Shown one piece after another: positions 10,078 through 18,609 of a DNA stretch of 64,000 nucleotides (its first letter is position 1; each line of letters opens with the position of its first letter). The position numbers and the translations under genes are program-made. Source of the DNA: Rhodohalobacter barkolensis (GTDB lineage Bacteria; Bacteroidota; Rhodothermia; Balneolales; Balneolaceae). The notes below the pieces were generated by a model. It worked only from the letters and a program-made list of their open reading frames with translations, was not told the DNA's origin and made no database searches. The stretch spans positions 1,736,001 through 1,800,000 of the forward strand of contig NZ_PISP01000001.1 in NCBI RefSeq assembly GCF_002834295.1. Reading direction: 5' to 3'.

Positions 10078-10524
10078 TTAGAATGGAAGATCGTCATCCA
10101 TATCATCAAATGAGTCATCCAATTCAGCTGACGGTGCAGTTGCTTTGTTTCCTCCACCTGAATTCTGTGAGGCATTTCCTCCGCCCTGATCTCCACGACT
10201 GTCAAGCATTTGCATATTGAATGCTTTGACTTCTGTGGTATATCGTTTTTGACCTTCTTTATCTTCCCACTCACGGGTCTCCAGTTTACCTTCAAAATAG
10301 ACCAAAGATCCTTTTTTCAGGTACTGCTGGCAAATTTCTGCCAAACGGTTCCAAACTACAACACGATGCCACTCGGTTTTCTCCTGCAGCTCTCCGTTTC
10401 TGTCCTTATATCTGTCGGTGGTTGCCACACTCATATTTGCAACTGCAGCATTTGACTGTGTGTAACGTACATCAGGATCTGCTCCCAATCTTCCGATTAT
10501 CATTACTTTATTTAATGAACTCAT
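10078..10524 (-). CDS. ssb: Single-stranded DNA-binding protein
   Basis: Binds ssDNA through an N-terminal OB fold (residues 1-110; [48 protein letters not shown]) and recruits repair and replication proteins through its acidic C-terminal tip. The tip here is DDDLPF, the canonical SSB-Ct form. A Gly/Asn/Ser/Gln-rich linker joins the two parts. 148 residues is typical. It follows the dap operon on the same strand with a 79-bp gap and its own terminator, so it probably has its own promoter in the gap. Confidence 0.97.
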   Translation of the reverse strand: MSSLNKVMIIGRLGADPDVRYTQSNAAVANMSVATTDRYKDRNGELQEKTEWHRVVVWNRLAEICQQYLKKGSLVYFEGKLETREWEDKEGQKRYTTEVKAFNMQMLDSRGDQGGGNASQNSGGGNKATAPSAELDDSFDDMDDDLPF

Positions 10525-10603
10525 AATTAATTGTCTTTTTTGTTAACGTTCTATCTATAAGAACAGAAATTTTTGTTTCCCTTACAGAATTTTTTCAAAA
10601 AGT

Positions 10604-11350
10604 TTATCGAAGAGCACTTTCCAGCTCAAGAGACGCGTCACTTCCTTCATCTCTATATTTAATAATTACAGGGCAGTACGCAGACAACTCCTGCCTTCTT
10701 GCCCACTCATTTTTAATTGGCCTCGAACCGGGTATCACAACGGCATTTTCAGGAATGGGTGCGCCTTTGCCAAGCATTACTTCATTAACACAGTCGTAAA
10801 CCGGAACAGATTTAGAAAGAGTTACTCCCGGAGCCAAAACAGCACCTTTTTTAACCAAAATCCCTTCAACAATCACAGCCCCAGCCCCGATGAAACAGTC
10901 ATCTTCAATTACAACAGGGCTCAAGCCAACCGGTTCGAGCACACCGCCAATTTGCACTCCGGCAGAAAGGTGAACGTTCTTTCCAATTTGAGCACAAGAA
11001 CCCACCAAGGCGTGGCTATCAATCATAGTGCCTTCATCAACGTACGCACCGATATTTATATATGCAGGCGGCATGATTATCACTCCTTTGGCAACATAAG
11101 CACCTCTCCTTACTGAGGATCCGCCCGGAACCAATCGCACACCCTCTTCAGCATCAAACATGCGCGGAGGAATATTATGCTTATCTACAAAACCGTCGTA
11201 TATGCCGGCATAATTTACATTATTTCCCTTTTTAAAAGCAGCTAATATTGCTTCCTTAACTTCAATATTTGCACTCCAGGTTTCACCTTCTTTTTCGGCG
11301 GCACGAACCGTTCCTTCTTCGAGCTGATCTAAAGTTTCTTCCCAATTCAT
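10604..11350 (-). CDS. dapD: 2,3,4,5-tetrahydropyridine-2,6-dicarboxylate N-succinyltransferase
   Basis: Transfers succinyl from succinyl-CoA to tetrahydrodipicolinate in the succinylase route to meso-diaminopimelate and lysine. It has the left-handed beta-helix built from hexapeptide repeats (about residues 65-200), with the DapD-specific GAYVDEGTMIDSHALVGSCAQ region and the EPVGLSPVVIEDD block. At 248 residues it is somewhat shorter than the 274-residue E. coli enzyme, mainly at the N-terminus. It starts one base after the dapA stop and is the last gene of lysC-dapB-dapA-dapD. The presence of dapD indicates the succinylase branch rather than direct aminotransferase DapL. Confidence 0.94.
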   Translation of the reverse strand: MNWEETLDQLEEGTVRAAEKEGETWSANIEVKEAILAAFKKGNNVNYAGIYDGFVDKHNIPPRMFDAEEGVRLVPGGSSVRRGAYVAKGVIIMPPAYINIGAYVDEGTMIDSHALVGSCAQIGKNVHLSAGVQIGGVLEPVGLSPVVIEDDCFIGAGAVIVEGILVKKGAVLAPGVTLSKSVPVYDCVNEVMLGKGAPIPENAVVIPGSRPIKNEWARRQELSAYCPVIIKYRDEGSDASLELESALR

Positions 11351-11351
11351 C

Positions 11352-12230
11352 TTATTTATTTATTTTTTTATACCAGTTCATAATTTCTGTATCCGACGTT
11401 TTTAGTCGTTTGTAGTGTTGAAAATCGTTAGCAGTAAGTGGTAATCGAAGTTCGGGACTTTCAATAATTCCCTTCTCATAGAGCAGAACTTTAGCCGGAA
11501 TTGGATTCGGAGCAGAAAATAGCATCTCAACCGCATGTTTCCAGACAAGAAAAAGTGACTCAGTATTTCCTGACAAACAGTATTCAACAAACTTTGCTGT
11601 CTCCTTTGGCCACACGTTAGACGCAACAGAGACCAATCCTGATGCCCCGGCTACCGACAAAAACGGCATTAATCCGTCATCTCCACTGAACATTGGAATA
11701 TCGGGCACCATTTCCCGAAAAGACTGAAAATCCGCCAGGTTACCACTCGCTTCTTTGATTGACCAAAAATTAGGATGCCCAGACAATTCACCCATCACGT
11801 TAGGAGGTATTTCAACTCCGGTTCGTGACGGTATGTTATAAATCATACACTGTTTTTCAGCTATATCCATCAACTCCCTGAACCAGATTTTTTGTCCTTC
11901 CGGGCCGGGTTTAGCATACAGTGGGGATACGATCAGAAAAGCATCCACTTTGTCGTTGCAATACTTTATCCAATCCTTCTGTTTACTGATCTGAAATCCG
12001 CCCACACCAGCCATAATAGGCACATGTAAATCCAATTCTTTTGCAAATCTTACAATCTCTTTTTGTTCCTCATCATCAAGAGCCAATCCTTCGCCGGTGC
12101 TACCAATTAAAAGAACACCGTTTCCGGCCTCTTCCTGTCTTCTGATAAGCTTTTCAAGATCCTCAAAATGAACCTCACCCGACTCTTTCATCGGTGTAAT
12201 GAGTGCTGTCCAAAGCGTAGTATTTTTCAT
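11352..12230 (-). CDS. dapA: 4-hydroxy-tetrahydrodipicolinate synthase
   Basis: Condenses pyruvate with aspartate semialdehyde, the first step specific to diaminopimelate/lysine. The 292-residue TIM barrel shows LIGSTGEGLAL near the N-terminus, MIYNIPSRTG with the catalytic-triad Tyr, and WSIKEASG with the Schiff-base Lys159. It overlaps the dapB stop by 4 bp (ATGA), indicating coupled translation. Confidence 0.96.
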   Translation of the reverse strand: MKNTTLWTALITPMKESGEVHFEDLEKLIRRQEEAGNGVLLIGSTGEGLALDDEEQKEIVRFAKELDLHVPIMAGVGGFQISKQKDWIKYCNDKVDAFLIVSPLYAKPGPEGQKIWFRELMDIAEKQCMIYNIPSRTGVEIPPNVMGELSGHPNFWSIKEASGNLADFQSFREMVPDIPMFSGDDGLMPFLSVAGASGLVSVASNVWPKETAKFVEYCLSGNTESLFLVWKHAVEMLFSAPNPIPAKVLLYEKGIIESPELRLPLTANDFQHYKRLKTSDTEIMNWYKKINK

Positions 12231-12901
12231 AATAATTCTGAAAATGCCTGATCAAAAATTGATGCGAAAGTATACACACCCGATTCAATTTGCGGATTCT
12301 TCATCAAGTATTCCGCTGTCCAAATTGCACCTTCTGCAAAAAGCTTTCGGCTATGCGCTTCATGTTTCAGATAAATGGACTCGTTCCGGGTTTGAATATG
12401 GAGATTGTGAATTCCCTTTACATCTCCCTGTCTGTCGGACGATATGGAAGCCTCTCTTCCCAGCCAATCCTGCCAAGACAAGGCGGTTCCACTCGGCGCA
12501 TCTTTTTTATGAACGTGATGCACTTCATGAATATGATATTCGGGATTTTGCATAAATGCACCGCCTTTACCAAAAATGTTTAATGCTTTCCGAATCAAAT
12601 TCATCCCTAAACTGAAGTTGGAGCCGATTACCCATGTCGAATCAATATCTTTCACCCGGTTAGGTAACTCTTTTGGCCAAGTGTATCCGGTGGTTCCCCA
12701 AACAGCAGGTATCCCGGATTCCAAAACTACTTCACTAACATCATTTGCTGCCTCGCCGGGCACAAAGATGATTGCAATGTCGGTTTCTTTTAATTTTTCA
12801 GGAGTCAGATTACTATTCGAATCAAAACAGACAGCTTTATCACCTAATAGTTCAGCAACAGCACTTCCTGTTTTTCCGGTTCCAATAACGGATACTTTCA
12901 T
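12227..12901 (-). CDS. dapB: 4-hydroxy-tetrahydrodipicolinate reductase
   Basis: NAD(P)H-dependent reduction of the DapA product. The 224-residue chain is short compared with the E. coli form (273) but near what Bacteroidota-type DapB shows. An N-terminal Rossmann motif (GTGKTGSAVAE, residues 7-17) and the signature region HEVHHVHKKDAPSGTAL with the catalytic His and Lys are present. WGTTGY and GSNFSLGMN are conserved nucleotide/substrate blocks. It starts 9 bp after the lysC stop. Confidence 0.95.
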   Translation of the reverse strand: MKVSVIGTGKTGSAVAELLGDKAVCFDSNSNLTPEKLKETDIAIIFVPGEAANDVSEVVLESGIPAVWGTTGYTWPKELPNRVKDIDSTWVIGSNFSLGMNLIRKALNIFGKGGAFMQNPEYHIHEVHHVHKKDAPSGTALSWQDWLGREASISSDRQGDVKGIHNLHIQTRNESIYLKHEAHSRKLFAEGAIWTAEYLMKNPQIESGVYTFASIFDQAFSELL

Positions 12902-12910
12902 AACTTGTGA

Positions 12911-14257
12911 TTAAATAAATCGTTGATGTAATTTTTGAACAACCTCATTCGAACTCTCCTGATGCACCAGAAAACAGAGATTGTGAGAACTTGCTCCATG
13001 GCATATTAAACGCACATTAATACCTTCCAAAGAGCTAAAAACCGGACCGCTGAGTCCCGAAGTAGTATGTAGGTTATTCCCAATTAATGCAATTATAGCC
13101 AGGTTATACTCTACCTCCACCTGACAAAAAGTTTTCAGTTCATGAATAACCTGTTCAGGTAGAAAATCTTTACCGGCTGTATTTGCATTTGTATCCAGCG
13201 TCAGGGAAACGCTTACCTCACTGGTCGTTACTAAATCCACACTAATTTTATGGTTTGACAGCACCTGAAAAAGACGAGCCAAAAATCCATGTCTGTGGAG
13301 CATATCCAGACTATGAACCGTTAAAAGAGTTTGATTTTTCCTCAAACTTATAGCCCGAATTGGCGGATTCTCTTTAGTCCTTTTCATGATCCATGTTCCC
13401 GGACGGTGCGGCTCAATACTCGATCCAACATACACGCGTATATTTTTCCTGATAGCAGGCACCATCGTAGCCGGATGTAGAACTTTAGCTCCAAAAACAG
13501 ACAGCTCTGCCGCTTCATCAAAACTAATTTCTGTGATTGGTTTTGCCTCTTTTACAATTCTCGGATCTGTTGTATACACAGCAGTTACATCTGTCCAGAT
13601 TTCTAAAACATCTGCATTCACAGCTTCCGCAAATAGAGCCGCTGAATAGTCACTTCCGCCACGACCAAGGGTCGTTGTAACACCGCTGCCAGACCTTCCT
13701 ATAAATCCCTGCGTGACAAAACATCGATTTTTCAGATGCGACAAAATTCGCTCTGATGCACGTTTTTCAATTTGGGAAATTTCCGGATCTGCTGATCCAT
13801 GATTTTGATCAGTAATAATAATTTCACGCGCATCCAGCCACTCCACTTTTTCACCCATCAATTCTTTTAAAACGGACGAAAATAGGACCGAGGATAATAA
13901 TTCCCCAAAAGAGAGTAACTCATCACTAAACTGTAGCGTGACAGGTTTTGATGATAATGCCTTCTCTTCCATCAAATCGAGTAAGGCTTCAACTTTTGGG
14001 CGTACTTCTTGAGTCTTTTCAAGATCTTCACATATTTGAATATGTTTCTCACGGATTTGATCCACCAGTTTTTTCCTGATGTCTCTGTCTTGACTCTCAA
14101 TTATTGAAGTAAGCAGATTTGTAGTTCCTGAAGTGGCACTGACAACAACAATTTTTTTATCAGAATCTGATTTAACAATGGAAGCACACCGTTTCATGGC
14201 TTCGTAGTTGGCCATGCTGGTACCGCCAAATTTGGCAACTTTAATCAAGTCGGGCAT
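12911..14257 (-). CDS. lysC: Aspartate kinase (monofunctional)
   Basis: Phosphorylates aspartate, feeding the dap genes that follow it. The 448-residue protein begins with the kinase signature VAKFGGTSM (residues 7-15) and contains GFIGRSGSGVTTTLGRGGSDYSAAL plus FGAKVLHPATM. Two ACT domains occupy about residues 305-448, so feedback inhibition, probably by lysine given the context, is expected. The 275-bp gap upstream (14258-14532), shared with a divergent gene, must hold the promoter; I looked there for a lysine riboswitch-like fold and did not find one. Confidence 0.95.
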   Translation of the reverse strand: MPDLIKVAKFGGTSMANYEAMKRCASIVKSDSDKKIVVVSATSGTTNLLTSIIESQDRDIRKKLVDQIREKHIQICEDLEKTQEVRPKVEALLDLMEEKALSSKPVTLQFSDELLSFGELLSSVLFSSVLKELMGEKVEWLDAREIIITDQNHGSADPEISQIEKRASERILSHLKNRCFVTQGFIGRSGSGVTTTLGRGGSDYSAALFAEAVNADVLEIWTDVTAVYTTDPRIVKEAKPITEISFDEAAELSVFGAKVLHPATMVPAIRKNIRVYVGSSIEPHRPGTWIMKRTKENPPIRAISLRKNQTLLTVHSLDMLHRHGFLARLFQVLSNHKISVDLVTTSEVSVSLTLDTNANTAGKDFLPEQVIHELKTFCQVEVEYNLAIIALIGNNLHTTSGLSGPVFSSLEGINVRLICHGASSHNLCFLVHQESSNEVVQKLHQRFI

Positions 14258-14532
14258 TTTTAAAATTCATTTTTTAACGGGGGCGAATATAGTGATTTAC
14301 ATTACCCAAATCACCAAAAGAGAGGAAATTCACTTTAAAATAACTACCTCTTTAACGAAATGTTTCTAAACTTAAGTTCGTTTGCACTAATAGCCAAGAT
14401 GCAAAAACCTTCTATCACAATGTATAGATTTATAAAAAAGATTTTGTATTTTGTTCGACTAATCAGATGGCGGTGTTTTAAAATATCGCTCTTGGAACAA
14501 GAAGTTTAATTTAATCAACCGGGTGATTATTC

Positions 14533-14625
14533 ATGCCAAGCGGAAAGAAAAGAAAAAGATCTAAAATTGCGAAACACAAACGGAAAAAGCGTCTGCGCAA
14601 AAACCGTCATAAGAAGAAAAAGTAA
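14533..14625 (+). CDS. AURKAIP1/COX24-type small basic protein (ribosomal mS38/bS22-like), 30 aa
   Basis: I read this short frame directly: ATG at 14533 to TAA at 14625, 30 residues. It begins MPSGKKRKRSKIAKHKR and is more than half Lys/Arg. This matches the COX24_C family of tiny basic proteins found across Bacteroidota; the related mitochondrial mS38 and mycobacterial bS22 are small-subunit ribosomal proteins, so a ribosome role is likely but inferred. It stands alone between a divergent lysC operon and a convergent gene, with its own intrinsic terminator 29 bp downstream, which supports real, independent expression. Confidence 0.88.
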   Translation: MPSGKKRKRSKIAKHKRKKRLRKNRHKKKK

Positions 14626-14653
14626 GTAAGCTAATCACTTACAGCAGAAATTC

Positions 14654-14680
14654 AGGGCACTCTTTGGGTGCCCTTTTTTT
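14654..14680 (+). terminator. Intrinsic terminator after the 30-aa basic protein
   Basis: Stem AGGGCAC (14654-14660) with GTGCCCT (14668-14674), a 7-nt loop, then seven T in a row. It ends the short 14533 transcript just before the convergent gene stop at 14684. Confidence 0.88.
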
Positions 14681-14683
14681 ATT

Positions 14684-15334
14684 TTAAGCTGCTGCTACTG
14701 CCACACTTCTGTCTGCAATTTTAATAATCCGATTTGCTTTGTACAGAAGATGCGTCAACTTACGACTCACATATTCATTAACCTCATTCAAGCTTTCAAG
14801 GTCAGTCATCGTAAACTGAAAGTACGATATAAGATTGATTGCGGTGAGATATTTCCCGTGAGAATCACCGTCAATTTCAAGGTGCCAGCGTGTAATGATG
14901 TCGTCACTAATCAGAAGTTCATTAACTTCTCTACTCACACGATCCATCCACTCACTCGCTTTTTGGATACGATAATTTGTATCCCCATTGGTTTGATTCG
15001 GCTGACTCTTACGTTCATCGAAATGCCAAACCAATTCAACATCAATAGAGGGTGATATATTCACCTCTGTCAAATGTTTTTCTTTCAGCATCGGATGTTT
15101 ATCCGTACCGTTCAGCTGATTCGCAAGATTTGCTTCGCGAAAGCTGTCCCAATCAAAATTAATATCAAGCTGTTTCAGATGGTTCGTAGAATCTTTCAGA
15201 TCAATGACAATCTCCAGGCCTGCAGCATTTATTCTGGATTCTTCCCATGTTTTGAATTTTACGACGTTTATATTTCTCTTGTTCAGCAGGCTATTTATTT
15301 TGTTTACTACCGATTGAAAAATAGGATATTGCAT
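14684..15334 (-). CDS. Hypothetical protein, 216 aa
   Basis: No family recognised. The protein is soluble, of mixed charge, and without signal peptide or membrane segment. Parts alternate hydrophobic and charged residues as in beta strands (LEIVIDLKDS, VELVWHF), with a helical C-terminal half (LESLNEVNEYVSRKLTHLLYKANRIIKIADR). A run of Ala/Val ends the chain. It is divergent from the RqcH-like gene with only 43 bp between the two start codons, so the promoters must overlap or lie inside the genes. Confidence 0.75.
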   Translation of the reverse strand: MQYPIFQSVVNKINSLLNKRNINVVKFKTWEESRINAAGLEIVIDLKDSTNHLKQLDINFDWDSFREANLANQLNGTDKHPMLKEKHLTEVNISPSIDVELVWHFDERKSQPNQTNGDTNYRIQKASEWMDRVSREVNELLISDDIITRWHLEIDGDSHGKYLTAINLISYFQFTMTDLESLNEVNEYVSRKLTHLLYKANRIIKIADRSVAVAAA

Positions 15335-15377
15335 ATTTCTACTCGCACAGGTTTAGTCAACATTTTCTCTCACTCGA

Positions 15378-16961
15378 ATGAATAACTTTTACGCTTTAAT
15401 ATATCTAACAGAAGAGTTAAAACCCAAATTTTTGGGTCGGGAATTTGAGTTCAGCTACTCTCCTCACAAAGATGTGTGGGAAGGTTATTTCAGTTCAGAA
15501 AATCAATCCGATCGATTAATATTTAGTTCTAATCCCTCAGAAACAGCATTTTTTTCTGATAAATACCGGGGAGCAAAAAAAGCCAACGTCACAGAATTTT
15601 TTGAGAGGCTAAAAAATCAGAAAATTTTAACGCTTAATTTGGCTGATGGGGATAGAATTCTCACCATCCATTTTGAAAACGATCTCAAATTGATTTTCCA
15701 GCTATTTGGCAACAAACCCAATGTCTTCTTAATTGATGATGGCATTATTGTTGAATCATTTAAAGGCAGTGATGGGATTCTCGGACAACCTGAACCAAAA
15801 CCGCGCCCACCAAAAAAGAAAACCTTTCCGGATAAAGAGCTGTCTGCCAAACGAACCATACTCCATTTTTATCCCGCATTTCCACGCCATTTGGTTCAGC
15901 CCGTTATTGATCACTATGACCTTGATAATAAAGAGATGAATGAGGTTAAGAGTGTGGCAGATGAGATTGTTGATGCCATGTTAAACCGAGCAGAATTCAG
16001 AATATTGAAGGACGGCAATCTTTGTCTTATTCCTAATGACCTGCTGCCAATTGAAAATATTGAAACGTTTGATAATGTAAACGATGCCATCAGGTTTGCT
16101 TACTACAAAACATCCCGCGAACGAAGGCTCTCTTCCCGAATACAAACATTTAAGCCTAAGCTGGAGGAGACACTCAAACGTAATGAATCTACAATCGAAC
16201 AGCTGGAGGATGCCGAGAAAGGATTTGAAAGAGCGGAAAAATATGAGGAGTTCGGTCACCTGCTGATGTCGCATGCCCATGAAAAAGTGGATGAGGGAAC
16301 AGAATTCATTACTGTTCAAAATTTTTACGACGACAACGAACCCGTCGAAATTCCATTAAAACCGAATCTAAACATTGCAGAAAACGCACAGCGTTATTAC
16401 GATAAATCAGCCAAAGCAATCCGAAGTGTTGAGGAATCTAAAAACAGGCTCAAAAAGCTGAAACAAGAGACCAAAAAGCTAAAATCGATCATCCGTTCAT
16501 TCAATGAAATTGAAAAAATTTATGAGTTTGACGACTGGTATAAAGAGAACGAGGAGGAACTGAAAAAACTCGGAGTACTGTCTAAAGCCAAGCAAGTCAC
16601 CTCACTTCCCTACAAGCGAACAACCGTTGATGGCTACGAGGTATGGATTGGTAAAAATGCGAAGAGCAACGATCGCCTAACTACGGATGCCCATAAAGAG
16701 GATATTTGGTTGCACGCACGCGGTGTAGGAGGTTCACATGTTGTGATTCGTATGAACAACCAGAAAGAGATGCCGCCTAAACATGTTATTTTAAAAGCCG
16801 CTTCCATTGCTGCATGGCATTCGAAAGCTAAGGGCAGTAAATTAGCTCCGGTAATCGTTACTAAGCGAAAATACGTTACAAAGCCTAAAGGTTCGGCAAC
16901 CGGTGCAGTCAGGGTTCAGCGTGAGGATGTTGAAATGGTAAAACCACAAAAAGATTTTTAA
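15378..16961 (+). CDS. rqcH: NFACT-family protein, RqcH/Rqc2-like
   Basis: RqcH binds peptidyl-tRNA on split 50S ribosomes and directs C-terminal alanine tailing in ribosome-associated quality control. The NFACT-N domain (residues 1-about 240) includes a GDR step with D92-R93, consistent with the DR motif needed for tailing. A long coiled coil spans about 255-385, and the NFACT-R domain (about 395-520) has DIWLHARGVGGSHVVI with D442 and H446. Length (527) is near that of B. subtilis RqcH (about 570). The stop codon shares a base with the aroK start (TAATG), so it heads an operon with shikimate genes, which is functionally unrelated company. The symbol rests on family motifs. Confidence 0.88.
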   Translation: MNNFYALIYLTEELKPKFLGREFEFSYSPHKDVWEGYFSSENQSDRLIFSSNPSETAFFSDKYRGAKKANVTEFFERLKNQKILTLNLADGDRILTIHFENDLKLIFQLFGNKPNVFLIDDGIIVESFKGSDGILGQPEPKPRPPKKKTFPDKELSAKRTILHFYPAFPRHLVQPVIDHYDLDNKEMNEVKSVADEIVDAMLNRAEFRILKDGNLCLIPNDLLPIENIETFDNVNDAIRFAYYKTSRERRLSSRIQTFKPKLEETLKRNESTIEQLEDAEKGFERAEKYEEFGHLLMSHAHEKVDEGTEFITVQNFYDDNEPVEIPLKPNLNIAENAQRYYDKSAKAIRSVEESKNRLKKLKQETKKLKSIIRSFNEIEKIYEFDDWYKENEEELKKLGVLSKAKQVTSLPYKRTTVDGYEVWIGKNAKSNDRLTTDAHKEDIWLHARGVGGSHVVIRMNNQKEMPPKHVILKAASIAAWHSKAKGSKLAPVIVTKRKYVTKPKGSATGAVRVQREDVEMVKPQKDF

Positions 16962-17506
16962 TGTTAGAAAACTTACTATCTCAACCACTTTTCCTATGTG
17001 GCATGATGGGATCAGGGAAATCTACGATTGGGAAAGCTCTTGCTCATAAACTTTCTGTGCCCTATCACGATCTTGACGATATTATTGAGCAGGAAAGCAG
17101 TTTAACTATTCCAGAGATATTTAACCAAAAAGGTGAAGATGCTTTTAGGCAGCTTGAACAAGAGCTTATTATTCGTATATCTCAAACCGCAGAAGGTATC
17201 TTCTCTCTTGGCGGAGGTGCTTTACAAAACCAGCAAGTTACGGATCACGTTAAATTACAGGGATGGCTTGTTTTTATAGAGTGTAGTGCAGATACACTCT
17301 ATAGTCGATTAAAGAACAGTTCTGATCGTCCGATGATTGCGAACCTAAATGAACAGGAGCTGAAAAAGAAAATCCAATCCCTCCTGAATCAAAGACTACC
17401 CTACTATAAACAGGCACATTTCAGTATAAAAAATGACCAGGACAGTGTTGATGACACAATTAATGAGTTGATTAAAAAGTTAAAGTTCTATGAGCAAAAG
17501 TATTGA
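16961..17506 (+). CDS. aroK: Shikimate kinase
   Basis: ATP-dependent phosphorylation of shikimate in the chorismate pathway. The Walker A motif GMMGSGKST is at residues 14-22. DLDDIIE supplies the conserved substrate-binding Asp, FRQLE the Arg, and LGGGA the shikimate-binding Gly-rich loop. 181 residues is standard. Its end overlaps aroB by 17 bp, so the two are translationally linked. Confidence 0.96.
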   Translation: MLENLLSQPLFLCGMMGSGKSTIGKALAHKLSVPYHDLDDIIEQESSLTIPEIFNQKGEDAFRQLEQELIIRISQTAEGIFSLGGGALQNQQVTDHVKLQGWLVFIECSADTLYSRLKNSSDRPMIANLNEQELKKKIQSLLNQRLPYYKQAHFSIKNDQDSVDDTINELIKKLKFYEQKY

Positions 17507-18581
17507 GGTTAAAACTTCACAAAAGAATTATACAGTATTAGTAGGAAGTGACATATTTGAGGATCAGATTAAAGAGGTCGCCGATTCCTTTAACGGTGAT
17601 AATCTCTTTGTACTGGTTGATGAAAATGTAGAAAAATATCACTCAGACCTCATCAACAAATCCTTTGAAGAAACAGGTAAAAACTTCTTCCTGATGACTG
17701 TTCCCGAGGGTGAAAAAAGCAAATCTGTCTCTTTTTGGAACACCTGTATTGAATTCCTATTGGAGAATGGTGTTCGGCGGAACACACCCGTTTTTGTGAT
17801 CGGCGGCGGTGTAACCGGAGATGTAGGTGGATTCGCGGCTGCTTCTGCCCTTCGTGGTGTGCCATTGATTCACGTCCCGACAACTGTATTAGCCATGGTA
17901 GACAGTTCCATTGGAGGAAAGACCGGTGTCAATCATTCAACCGGAAAAAATTTAATCGGGGCTTTCTACCAGCCATACAAAGTAATTGCTGATATCTCCT
18001 TCCTGAATACTCTTCCGCGAGATGAATGGACGAACGGACTCAGTGAAATATTGAAATATGGTGCCATTGAACAAGTTGATATTTTTGATAAGGCAGAAAT
18101 TTTTCTCCAACATAAAATTGAAGAAATCAGCAAAGACAAGCTCATTGATTTGATCACGGACTGTATTCAGATCAAAGCTGATATTGTGGAAAAGGATGAA
18201 TTTGAGGGGAATATCCGGGCCTATTTAAATTTTGGACATACATTTGCTCACGCACTCGAAAAGGAATGTAGTTATCAATCGATCAGCCATGGAGAAGCTG
18301 TATACTTAGGCATGTTGGCTGCTATTGAGCTTTCTAACCACTTTGGCGCAAAATTAAACCCTGATAAACTCCTTAAATTTCGGTCTTTATATCATTACAG
18401 AGTTTCAAAAGAAGAGTTATCTTTAGAAGATTTGACAGACCACATGAAATTCGACAAAAAACGTACCAGTCAGTACATTCGTTTCGTTTTACTTGATGAA
18501 TGGCAGTCTCCCATTCTGAAGGAAGTCCGGTCAGACGATGTCATTCATCAAGCTTGGAAAGTCGCATTAGACGAACTTTGA
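17490..18581 (+). CDS. aroB: 3-dehydroquinate synthase
   Basis: Converts DAHP to 3-dehydroquinate, the second shikimate-pathway step, using NAD+ and a divalent metal. The 363-residue protein shows the NAD-binding GGGVTGDVGGFAA, the block VPTTVLAMVDSSIGGKTGVN, and the metal ligands in LNFGHTFAHALE and the following HGEAV. It begins inside the aroK 3' end (17-bp overlap). Confidence 0.97.
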   Translation: MSKSIEVKTSQKNYTVLVGSDIFEDQIKEVADSFNGDNLFVLVDENVEKYHSDLINKSFEETGKNFFLMTVPEGEKSKSVSFWNTCIEFLLENGVRRNTPVFVIGGGVTGDVGGFAAASALRGVPLIHVPTTVLAMVDSSIGGKTGVNHSTGKNLIGAFYQPYKVIADISFLNTLPRDEWTNGLSEILKYGAIEQVDIFDKAEIFLQHKIEEISKDKLIDLITDCIQIKADIVEKDEFEGNIRAYLNFGHTFAHALEKECSYQSISHGEAVYLGMLAAIELSNHFGAKLNPDKLLKFRSLYHYRVSKEELSLEDLTDHMKFDKKRTSQYIRFVLLDEWQSPILKEVRSDDVIHQAWKVALDEL

Positions 18582-18609
18582 ATTTTACATTTAAACCCTA
18601 ACTACCTCG

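Noticed and set aside
10059-10295. 78-codon minus-strand frame
   Set aside because: It overlaps ssb in another frame with no features of its own.
14258-14532. Possible lysine riboswitch before lysC
   Set aside because: I saw none of the conserved helices or a long leader hairpin; the gap is AT-rich and shared with a divergent gene.
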